Origin: Siderastrea radians
Lineage: Eukaryota > Cnidaria > Anthozoa > Scleractinia > Rhizangiidae
Reading direction: 5' to 3'
Assembly: GCA_964017195.1 (NCBI GenBank)
Contig: OZ024897.1
Coordinates: forward strand, 8,817,951-8,881,950
DNA length: 64,000 nucleotides
Shown here: one piece after another, positions 22,711 to 34,300 of the stretch
Numbering within the stretch: the first letter of the stretch is position 1
Layout of the letters: each line of letters starts with the position of its first letter
Translations under genes and position numbers: made by a program
Notes under the pieces: model-generated
What the model was told of the DNA's origin: nothing
Databases searched by the model: none
The model's input: only the letters and a program-made list of their open reading frames with translations

Positions 22711-22805
22711 CGCAGCTAAAGTGACAATTCAAACGGGGTCTGGAAATACTGGTCGTAACTAGAGCTGGTCGCTTACGAGAGTGGTCGCAAGGAGAGCTTT
22801 GACTG

Positions 22806-23407
22806 TATTTCTGTAAATTCGTGATTTTCCTTAATAAACCTGATGAAGACTGGTATATTGTCCGGAAAACTTTACCCAAAACGTTATAATTAAATATGCA
22901 ATGTATAAAAGAATGTTAATCATGGATAAGGATATTAGTATCACGTTTTTCTACACCTTTACTCGCCGTCAGTCAAACACAGATTCGTCAAGATTCCGTT
23001 GAAGAACTCCTTTAATACACGTGATTACGCAGACTGAAATCTCTTCACCTCTACGGTAGAGTAGTACTGTTTGCTTAACGATATTTTCAAAACTCAAAGC
23101 TTGGAAACTTGGGGCTGAACCGGGGAGTGACGGTGTGTCAACTGCATCAAGTGCCGCTTCGTAGACTTCATCAGGAAGCTAGTACAAATAGAAAGATAAC
23201 GCCTGTACATGCTAACGGTATTTAGGCCGTAACTTTGGGGCAATTATTTCGCCAACCAGCAAACCACAAAAATATGGCCGGATTTGCAAAAGGAAACAGG
23301 CGAGGCTGTGAAACTTTTTAGCAAAGTGTGAAACATTTTGGGAGCCACGGTTTTCACTGTGCTTTAAAAAAATCTGAAAAAGGCCACACAGGGGTTCCTC
23401 TTGAAAT
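22806..23407. other. Sequence upstream of PIPOX, no gene recognised
   Basis: No coding frame or repeat was recognised between the TA-flanked element and the palindrome. It may hold part of the PIPOX promoter. Confidence 0.4.
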
Positions 23408-23634
23408 CACAGGTAACCAAAGCGTATTAAATATGAGAGTTTGTATGGAGCTGAAATTCGATCGAAAATAATCGGCGGTTTTCCGCCGAAAATACATTAA
23501 AATCGAAATAAAGTTTAAAAAACCTTACCTTTATTTCGATTTTAATGTATTTTCGGCGGAAAACCGCCGATTATTTTCGATCGAATTTCAGCTCCATACA
23601 AACTCTCATATTTAATACGCTTTGGTTACCTGTG
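23408..23634. mobile_element. Perfect palindrome, 106-bp arms, 15-nt loop, 7-bp target duplication
   Basis: The left arm 23408-23513 and right arm 23529-23634 are exact complements with a 15-base loop (23514-23528). The element runs from CACAGGTAACC to GGTTACCTGTG and is flanked by TTGAAAT on both sides (23401-23407, 23635-23641). The outermost paired base coincides with the edge of the duplication, so this is an inserted foldback element rather than a chance inverted repeat. A nested shorter hairpin (CGGCGGTTTTCCGCCG) is present in each arm. It ends 278 bp before the PIPOX ATG and could affect that promoter. Confidence 0.93.
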
Positions 23635-23912
23635 TTGAAATAGTCTTCAAAGCGACTCACTGAAAAGTCCAGTCCCTTTTTCATTTCCGATCCCTGTCCA
23701 ATCAAAGTCCAGTCGGCAGTCCAATTCGAGCTCTGTCCAGACCCCTTTGGATAGACAGGGTGCTCGGGTGGCGAAAGTTGGGCAATATTTATCAGTGAGA
23801 ATTCCTCTTCTGTCCCGGGTTTTAAGGCGTTTATCGCCACATAAAGAAACGCAAAGCAGTCTACTAGTCTTGTTTGTGCTTTAAGGCAACCTAAGTTTGC
23901 ATTTTTGAGGTC

Positions 23913-26900
23913 ATGTCTTCGCACTGTACTTACGATGTTTGTGTCATTGGAGCTGGAGTAGTCGGAAGTTCGGCCGCTCATTACCTCGCTTCCAGAGGTC
24001 AAAAAACTCTTCTTTTAGAGCAAGTAAGTATCATGTAATGGTTGCAAACAATCCCTTGGTAGAACTTATCACCGTAGCCATTGAGAAGTCTTCGCTGAGC
24101 TGTGCAAATGACTGCTGTATGAGCCGGCCTTTCACATTAATTGTCCCTCCTTTTGAATTTCACTTTGGAGCAAACCCCGGGGGGGGGGGGGAACTCCCGT
24201 CAATTTAGGATAGGTGTGTGCCGCCAAGGTTCTCAAACCCTGACCCTATTTAAGGACGCGGGTGACAAGCTGCTCATGAATAAATTTATAAGGCAAAATT
24301 TTGGTGGAGGTCGTACGTTAAAAAGCTTTAGATCTTGATCGAAAGCCCTCTTAATAGAGGGCTTGAGGAATGTTGGAAGTGCAACAAGACTGTTTTCCTT
24401 CGATAAATTGCGTTTCTTTATGATGCCTTGAGCTTCCAAAGTTAAGATTTGGTAAAACGCGACTCCGTGTCCAAGTTTTCTCGTCGTGGAAAAGACAACG
24501 CTTCTTGATTTTGCCACTAATTGATCACTTGAAACCTCTATTGTGTCACAACAGAAGCCGATTTTGTGATTTGAAGTTCCACTGAAAGTTATAAGCCTTT
24601 AAATTAGTAAAATGGTCCTTGTTTAAATTTGAAGACTTAAAACTTCTGTTAAAATGCCTGTTTTAAAAAAGTGCTTCTGTTGTGACAACCTACAACACAT
24701 CTATTTTACCTGTCTGCTGTGTCAGTTCAGGAAATTTTATATCCGCGCTGTATTCTTGGACACAAAATTGGTGGTTTTAGGGCTTTCGAAGGCTTATCGG
24801 AGAAACACGAGTGTTTAAGCCAAGAATATTTTATTATGTAGATTATGGATATAAAAATTAAGAAGCTATTGTTAACACTCCAGAAACAAACAATAGGTTG
24901 CATGCAATCTTAAAAACTCGTGTGTTTTCCGTCGAAAATAAACGAAAGAAAAAAGCATTGGTGCTGAACCAATTAATATTTATACCACACACAAAATAGA
25001 GAGAGAATTTTACTATCGAAATTTTCAAAGCGGATTTTATCACTAGCCATTTTATCACAATGTTCTCTCTCCAAAGGAATCAAAACATAAACAAGCGCGC
25101 GCATTGCATTGTAGTCGACAGAGAGTCTTTAAGGACTGAGCACCTCAAAAACCCTATCGGGCGGCACATAATTATACATAGAGTATATAAGGAAGTACCC
25201 CCCCCCCCGAGGAAAAAACTGACAATTATATTCGGACAAACATTTTACTGTTAAAATTCGAGGCCGCTTTTAATACGAAAGGGGAATTAACCTTCGAATC
25301 TTCCCTTAAGCTTTACACTGTTTGTGTTTTTCCTTCTCTTTCTGGCTGGTCACCTGCTGTTTGGAAGGGTTCGTAAAGGTCTAAGAACCTTATGCATCGG
25401 TCAGTTCCAGCTGCGCCCATGCCCCCCACCCCCCTGGCTAACCCCCGGGCATTAGTGTATTTTTTTTTTTATTGGATGGCAAATTCCCATGGGTGGGGGC
25501 ACCTAAGCTGCCAAATGTCCCGCAGTGGGGATGAAGGAAAAGGGCAGATGCCCCGCCCTCGGGTCATACGTCCCCAATCAACTGCAGTGTTGACTGGGGA
25601 GGTACGATCCCGGGGGCAGTTTTGGGTGGTTATTAGGGTGGTTAAAAAGGGACAGTTAAAGGTGGTTATTAGGGTGGTTAAAAAGGGGCAGTTTAGGTTG
25701 GTTATTAGAGTGGTTGAAAGGGGCAGTTTAGTGTTGTGGGCAGTTTAGTGTTTTTGTTTGAGCTCGATATTACCTCAACTGGTTTGTTTAGCATATGTGC
25801 GTAGTTTTGATTTCGTGTTTTGTTGTATTGTGTTGCATTGCATTGTGTTGCATTATGTTGCATTGTGTTGTGTTGTGTTGAATTGAGTTGTGTTGCGATC
25901 CGTTTTGTTGTGTTGTGTTCCATTGTGTTGAATCGTGTTCAATTGTGTTGCATTCTGTTGTGTTGTGTTGGACAAGCTCAGCAGTTTTAGTATTTCATCT
26001 ATGCTTAAGTTGGACAAGCAGACAAACTCAACAAACCTCACGCAGGGTTGTCCACAACTTTTCAAGTAGCTGGCCAAAGTTTCTAAGTAGCCGGATAGTC
26101 ATTATCGAGTGCCAAAGGCGATCCCTTCTAGGGGGGTTGCATGCCCCCCAGGAAATTTTTACACTTCAAGTGCCCAGAAACAGAATTTCCTTGATTCTGA
26201 GCACAAACCTAAATGCAAAATGGTGAAGGATACTGTGCTTAACAAAAAAGATCCAGAATATCAGAGTTATACTTTGTCTGGTATGATTCCCAATCAACAT
26301 TTTCCAAGGTCTTAGCGACTTTATATTCAATTATAACTTTAATAACCAGCTCCACTTCATCTGTCCAAACAAATGAGTCAGCTAATTGCTCTTTCCCTTA
26401 TATCTACCCGGTTTTTTTCCTGACTACGACATCTTTAGACTATTTCCTTGCAAATTTTCAAGTTGCTAATGAAGACGGACACATGAAAGGACGAAAATGG
26501 CACCATGCGCATGCTCTGTCAGTGGTATTAGCATTTTCGAATCATTTTGGTGTTTGTGTGTGGACCGGCAAAAATGATGCGAATGTTTTCAAAAACCAAG
26601 GGAAAAAAATCCTTTTCAAACGAAAAGAGATACGTGTGGACGGGGCCTGTGTTACACAGTCATACTTTTCATCTCGCAAGGTCGTATGTAGAGCGTCATA
26701 AAAATACAGGATTTGGGAAACATTCAGTCGCGCTAACATTCGTTAACGTGGGGGTGGGGTGAGACAGAACAGCCAGTTAACATGCCGATTGGGCTTTCTT
26801 GTTTCCTGATAAATGATACCCGGTGTCACAGTACATTCGGACCCCCCGGTCCAAATCTGCTAGCGGATATGGACCCCCTCTCGCGGATTTGGACCCCCTT

Positions 26901-29900
26901 CAAAAAGGCAATAATTTCCTTTTGAAACTGCAAATTTTGAGAAGAACTCAGTCTCCCGGAACGTTTTTAGAACGAGGAATATACATTTTATTTTTGGTTT
27001 CAAGCGCGGCAGCTTTTCAATAAATTAGCTTTTACGCTTCTACACATACAGTGTAGCACAGTAATCTTTTGCTTTCAATTACCGTGTTCTAGTACCCAAG
27101 AGAAATAGTTTGCTAGCAAGGCTTAAGAGTGAAAGAGTCATTTCAGTGGTTTATGTACAAATAGCCAGATCTTCTGTTGAAGTTATTTGGTAGCGTTAGT
27201 TTTTACCGGGGGGGGGGGGGGGGTCCAAATCCGCTAGAACACCGGTTCTAGACCAAAACTCTCTGATTTCTACGCCTATTCCAGACTAAACTAGCTAAAA
27301 CCAATACCATTCACAGCAGCAGATAGCTTTTATACCGTAGCTTAATATATAGCTCATGTATGGGAATACCCTCCCCCATCTCAGGGAAGTGCCCTGGGGA
27401 CTGGTTGTGGGGAAAGTTCCTGTCTGGTTCTTGATCAGTTGATTTTCTTTCTCACAGGGACTAGTTGCACAAACATTAGGTCTACACAATATTTGAAGGA
27501 ACAGATCCCTGCGACAGGCTGCACTGGGACCAACTTTTGGTCTCTGCATCTAGATTTTTTTTTCATGAAAACACTCAGGTAGTTCACACAAAGGGACTAG
27601 TTGTGGGACTATTCCTCTTGTGTCTGCGATCTTAGGGTGCCTTCGGACCAAAAGACTTGAGAGGTCTGTCACTGAGTACTAATGACAATCATGCAATAAG
27701 TATTGGGATCAATGACTTCTTGAACACACACAAAAATTGTTGTCCATTGATTACTTATTGCTGTTTACATTCGCCTCACTGTTCTCCATATATTTCTTTT
27801 GCTGCTTTAGGTGGGAGGATTTGATTAAACATCAACACATTTCATGTCTGGTGTTCGTTTCCTTTATTCTCATGACCTGTATATTTAATCAACTAGTTAC
27901 AGTAAGGAGAAATTAGATGCTTGTCACTCCTGGGGCTGAACGGTCAATTCATATTGATTAATCAGTAATAAATATACCTATTCAGGTTGTTTGTCAGTTT
28001 CTCATAATGTTTGATTACATGTACTTATCATCTTAAATTTTGCACAGCTGAAGAACAAGTTTTTGCCTCATTGTACCAAATGAATGTTTTTGGAGGCACC
28101 AATGTTATTTTGTAAAATGTAAATGGCTTAAAAAAACAAACAAACAAAATTAGAAAACAAATGTGTTTTACTAATAAAAAATATTAAGATCTTTACTCTC
28201 TACTGGCCCCTTAGGTGACTGGGGTGTTTTGAACTCAGTGGTTAACTTGTTTTCTTTTTTCATCAAGTTTCCTCTTCCACACTGGCGAGGCAGCTCTCAT
28301 GGGCAGACCAGAATTATTCGTGGCTCTTATGTTCAACCCTATTACACTAAAATGGTTGGAGAAGCACACAAAATGTGGAAGACAATAGAAGCAAAAGCGC
28401 AACAGGAGCTACTTATTCCGTAAGTTTATTGGTAAATGACTTTGGAATCAAAGAGTCCAGTCGAGAAGATTAAAAGTTGGTGTAGGGGTTGAATTATTTG
28501 TTGTTAAGTTTGAAAACAACTCTAAACTCTAAGAACTCTAAAAAGACTTACTTGAGAAAACAGAATACAGTGGAACCCGATATAATGAAGTGCAAGGGAC
28601 TGCTGAAATGTGTTCATTATAACAGGAGCTCGTTGTATTCACAGTGGGGTTCTTTTCCATACATTTTACTATTACTGGGCTGAAAATTATTGTTCATTAT
28701 ACTAGGGTGTTCGTTATATGTAGGGGTGCGTTTGGGGTTCCACTGTATCAACTGGTGGATTTCTAGGAATAATCCACAAGTTAACCTCTAGGACCAAGAT
28801 ATTTTGTACATGTGTACTCTTTACCCTGAGGAAAGGAATCAATTTTTGGTGTTGATCATTGTCAACTAGTGGCCAAACATTCCATACTTACTTAATATCC
28901 AGCTAACAAAAATATACACCCTTACTGTTTTCTTTTCATAAGTCGGTTAAGTGTGATCATCCAGGTGAGCGTAGTCTTGAGAAGGAATGTCTCTTGTGAC
29001 ATTGACTGACGTTTTGACAATCGCCAGGAGAAGTTATAACTCTGGTCGTTGTCCTAATTGATCAACGAACTTGGGATGCTATTGGTCATCTGTCAGTTAA
29101 GCTGTGACGTTATTGGCTGCAAAGACTCTTGACTCTGATGATAACTTCCACTCAGGCTGTCGGAACATCAGCAAATGTTCAATGTCATCACAAACAGTCC
29201 TTATCAGGACTACATGCACCCATCCAGACAATTATACTTTACTGACCTTTGATATGACTCCTTGGTTTAAACCATTTACAGGATTTTCTTTTCGATTGTC
29301 TGTTTTGTTTGTTGAAAAATATAAGCTAAAGATGAACAAAAAACCTGATTGCTCACTCTCTAAGTCATTTGACAAATAGTCACAATCACCGTAATTTAAG
29401 TTTTTATTTTCTTTGTTATTGTAATTGGCTGTAATTGTAGTGGTAATTGATGTTCAATTTTTCTGCAATTTCGTGACTTGTTATTGAAAGAAAATAAAAG
29501 CGACAAAAAACATGTAAGTGGCAATTGTTCAGAGAGTTTTGGTACATTTTATTTGGTTTAGGAGATGATCGAAGTGGGAAAAGTGTTATTTTTTACTAGT
29601 CACAAATACTAGTAACAGCATCGATAAGTTTTTTTTTATTTGTGATAAAAACAGCTCAATTTGCCAAACTATGACTTCTTTCAGAAATGTTGGCATGTTA
29701 ACAGTGGAGGCAGCCCCTGGTGAAGGACTGAAAGAAATTATCAAGTCACTTGTTGATGCTGGGGAGAATTTCCAAGTGTTGTCCAGTGAAGAACTTAAAA
29801 AGCGATTCCCTGAATTGAGCTTCCCACCTCATTATACAGCAGTTCTGGAACACTCAGCAGGGATTTTAAAAGCTGATAAATGCTTAAGAGTGTTGCAGGT

Positions 29901-31272
29901 ATGGAGATTCTCTATTGACTGTAAAGGCCATAGCTAGAGGCTGGAGAGTAGTGTGCAGCATTTTTCAGGCTATAGATGCTACCCTATGGGTACTTGAGAG
30001 CCAAATCCAGTTGAGAGTCAGTGACGGTTCAACGTACTTTCCAAGTGTGCATATTACAGTCAACGTAACTTTTTTCCACAGGCCATAAAAAACATGATAA
30101 AGAACCATGTTACCAGTGAGAGGATTTCTATTGGCCATTAGAAATTCATTCTTAGCTCATGAATTGTCGGCATCATGAAAATCCAACAGGGGTATAAGTT
30201 GCCGCTGATTAAGAATAGACTATTACTGACTCTCTGCCAAATTACACAATTTAACTTGAGTCAGAGTATCTAATTTTTTTTAGCTCTTCAGCGTGTAGCT
30301 AGCCAAATAAAAAATAAAAAGGGATGCCCTATTCCAGACCAAACCGGCAAAGCCTGTTCCAGACTCCCGCCCCCCCCCCCCCCCCCTTCCCTGTCATTCA
30401 GGGCTTCTGATTATGTGAGCTGGTCTGTTCCTGTATGAGAAAACACTCTTACTCTTTTGTAGGACCAATTTGTTGAATTTGGTGGAATACTTAAGGATGG
30501 CGAGACTGTGGTTGACATTCAACCTGGATCTCCAGTTACAATTAAAACGACCAAGAGCTTGTTCACTGCTCAAAAGGTTATACTAACAGCAGGTAAGACT
30601 GTTAAAAAGTAGATCTGATTCACCATAAGGAAGAAAAGTCATTTGCCTCGATCATCAGCTTTGGTGATGTATTGTAACGATTATAGTGCAAACGTTTTCG
30701 TAGACTATCAAAAGGGTGATCGGGAGGTTGGTTGGTCATGCCTTGGTCTTTTTTTTTTGTGTTGTGTAATTTTGTTTCCTTAGATAAGACTCTCTGCAAT
30801 GTCTCTCTCTCCCCAAGTGTACTAATGGGCTCCAGACAACTGTCAGGGAAATCTAACATAATCCTGCGTGTATGGAATAATCAACTGATAATTATTCTCA
30901 CACCTGGCTCACAACTGTGGAAAAGAATCAGGCATTTATAATGGACTAAACAGTACCAACAGAGCTGTCTGAATACGTGACATTGAAATTGAGTGATGAT
31001 CTTCGTCAAACTGTCTTATGAAATAGTGACTGAAAGTAAGCGTCAATCAAAACATGTACCAGCCTAGACTACACTGTACAATAATTGGCCTTCAAAAATG
31101 TGTGCATGATGGGAACTACTTGTGAGTCAAAATTTGTACCTTGCAGTGAAAGAGGAATTGACCTATGTCAACTAAAGACGATTCTGTTGCAATTTTTGGG
31201 TGTTAATCCCTTTCACATTTTTTACAATCTTGTACATGTGCTATGGCACTTTTATGTTGGGTTACCCATATT

Positions 31273-31304
<32 letters not shown>

Positions 31305-34300
31305 GCTATCCGTTAAAACGTGCAAAACGCACGGCTGAGAAATGAGTAGCAAACGGATGTTAAAAGGGGGCGTTAATACTGTTTACTGGGTCGTTCGGAC
31401 GGCTAAGCAAAATTTTCCAACGGATTGGCCAAAGCATCTTAACCGCTGATCAAAATATTCAATCGGATGAGCTAAGGCGTTTAAACGGCCAAGCAAAACG
31501 TTTAAACGGATGGGTATTAAAGAACGTTTTAACGGCCGACCGTGCAATACATTTAAACGGATTATAGAGCGTTTTACAAATGGTTACCGGCGTAACAAAA
31601 GATAAATTTTAAGCTTAATCTTACAGATTAAGGGCGAAACTCACAGATAACCAACGTGTTTAGGCTTATCTTACTGGGTCTCCGTTGATTGCAGTCAAGA
31701 GATCAGGATAGTTTCTTGTTTTAAAGTAATTCTAAATGGGTGACATAGCCTTTTTAAAGTATCCATATTAAAGCTATGATCGAAGAACGAGCAAGGGTAA
31801 TCACCTCTTGTTTTTACAAGTTATTTTTTGTGTTTATTTTACTTTGTTAGGGCCGTGGACCAATAAACTTCTAAAGCCTTTAGGAATTACATTGCCCCTC
31901 ATGGTAAGAGCGGGGAAGTCATGAACAATGCAATATCTCAAAATACAAATTCTCTTTTTCCATGAGTGACTAACTTACAGAAAAAGATGTCAAAACCAAA
32001 TACAACAAAGATATAACAAAACATGACCAAATCTCAAATGCGCGGGTTTTGCAAGGCAACAATAATTTCATTTAGAAAGCGGTTTTTCTCTGGTTAAGTT
32101 TTCTAAAAAACATCCTGCAACTGTTAGAAAATGTCATGAAAGCTAATGCAAGACTTATCCTTCATATTTTTGTAGGCCAAAATGAGGACAAAAATTGGTC
32201 TAAGAAAAAGCAAAAGTATTTAGTTTTGTCACTTTGCAACGTGAAGTAACTAGTCATGCAAGACGTGAAGAGATGTACAAGTCACGTTTTAGAAGTCACG
32301 TTTTGCGTGGCTTGTTTTTCAGCAACCACACTATCAGTTGTACCCGCAGTATTATCCGATCGTATTTTAAGCCAGACAAGTTTACGCGCATCCCATGTTC
32401 GCGTGCATGCAGACTGTTTATTAGGATGGGCGGGGGGACAATTTCATTTGGGTGAGTGAGCACTCCTCTGGGAGTACATGTATTTCCTCTACAAAACCTG
32501 AAACCAGGGTCGGCTGTTATTTTCCTGAGTAAGCACACTAGCTAGCAAAACATACAAAAATTGCTCTACAAAATGTATTTTGTAGCATTTGATCATTCTC
32601 TGTCTACATTCCTTGAAATAAATGTGTTATGCAACAGAGATGGTTTTAATCTACCACACCCGACATACCACAAATACTAGTAAGTAAGAATAAGTAAGAA
32701 TGATTCACAGTCCCGTGTGTGGTTTATTGCATGCCTATGTTCTAAAACTTCACCTAATGTATAGCATATTTTGAATTTGCATTGATTTTTAGCCACGCAA
32801 AGTCGTAGTTCTGTACTGGAATACAAAACAGCCTGGTGCATACAGTCTGCAAAGTGGGTTTCCAAATTTCTATGACTGCACGACTTCTGACGGTCGGTGC
32901 ATCTACGGATTGCCGTCATTTGAGTACCCTGATATGGTGAAGGTGAGGAGAAATAATACGCACAGTGTACTGTATATATACAGTTATCCCAAGCTCTGCA
33001 ATTGTTTATTTGACCTTTGTAATATAACATTAACCACCCGTGTCATGTTGCAATTCGAGCGTCACGAATGACTGTTGTTAAAGGTTTGTATGGGGAATCA
33101 AAAAACATATTTAGGACTTAAAAGTAAAGAGGAAAATGCGACAACAATGCCTCACCTTGCCGTTTCAGCACGATTCCAGTGGGTTTGAGTTTTGCTTTGG
33201 CCTCTCCAAACCAAAACCTACAGATCTCTTTCTAATAATTTTATAATTATATATATGACATAGTTAGTTTAATGGATTGAGTGCATTTTTGCATGTTGAT
33301 GTGAGATGAAAAAGGGTTAGGGAGAGTGCAAATAAATAGTCACAGTAAATCTCACTTAACCAGAAGCCCTTTTTGATATGACGATGATGATGATGACCAT
33401 CCACAACTTCCCCAGCACACAGAAGAATTCTTGTTACTGCTTTGCAGAAGGTAATAAAAAGGCAAATCAGCGTCATCTAGAAAGGTTGGGGCATAATAAG
33501 TCTGTTATATGGGAAAAAAATAATGTTCCACTGGACGATTCACAACGGCGACTGATTGATAGGTGCCGGATGGCGTGTAACGTGGGTGCGCGGACGATTT
33601 TTTGCGTTGCACGTTTTTTAATCAGCTTCAGAAACTTGCAGTGCCAAATCGCGAATTGTGCTCAAGTTGTTTCGTGTAACACACGCGTCAATTTATACGC
33701 AATGCTTTCCCAAAACCCTGCCCCCGTTGCACTAAAAATCGTCCGGTGTACTGAACAAGTCTGTTGCCAACGGATTACGCGTGTACATTGGCTAAAAATC
33801 GTCCGGAAAAACAAACATTAGAAGTGAACGCTGAGTTGCGCTAAAAATTGTCGTTACGTATCGTCCTGTGTAACATTACCTTAAGAAGTTAAAGTGTTAA
33901 ATTTGACTTTCCTAACAGTTTGGACCTACTGGGCAATGCAAATTGCCTGATATGTGCAAGAGGACTGACCCAGATTCGCGGGATAGTGACCGGGAGCTTG
34001 TTGAGGCAAACATACGAAAAACAAGGGAATACCTTCAAAATCATTTTCCTCAACTTGTTCTCAAGGATCCAGCAATAATAGAGAGCTGTATGTACACAGT
34101 AGGTGTCTAAAGTATTTTCTACCAGTTGTTTGCTAAAACTGCTACGTCTCCCATCAGCCTGCACAACCATATTTCCTTAAATAATAGCTGACCTTCAATT
34201 TAATCCCCCTCCCCCTTAAATAATCGCCCCCCTTTAATCACCATCCTTAAAGAATTGTTACCTTGCTTGCCTTGAATAATCACCCTTTTTCCCTATCCTC

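Larger units (their letters stand above)
20711..22805. mobile_element. 2.1-kb TA-flanked inverted-repeat element
   Basis: The left end CAGTCGAAGCTCTCGTAA and the right end GAGAGCTTTGACTG are inverted and flanked by TA (20709-20710, 22806-22807). Inside each end the phrase CTAGAGCTGGTCGCTT occurs, and GTGGTCGC recurs several times. It has no transposase-like frame, so it is non-autonomous. TA flanks suit Tc1/mariner-type elements. Another element is nested inside it. Confidence 0.8.

Noticed and set aside
23571..24002. 143-codon reverse-strand frame over the PIPOX first exon
   Set aside because: It overlaps the palindrome and the antisense of the FAD-binding exon and has no recognisable domain.
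33378..33821. 147-codon frame in PIPOX intron 6
   Set aside because: It has repeated CTAAAAATCGTCCGG-type sequence from a MITE and a microsatellite-derived start (MTMMMM), with no domain.
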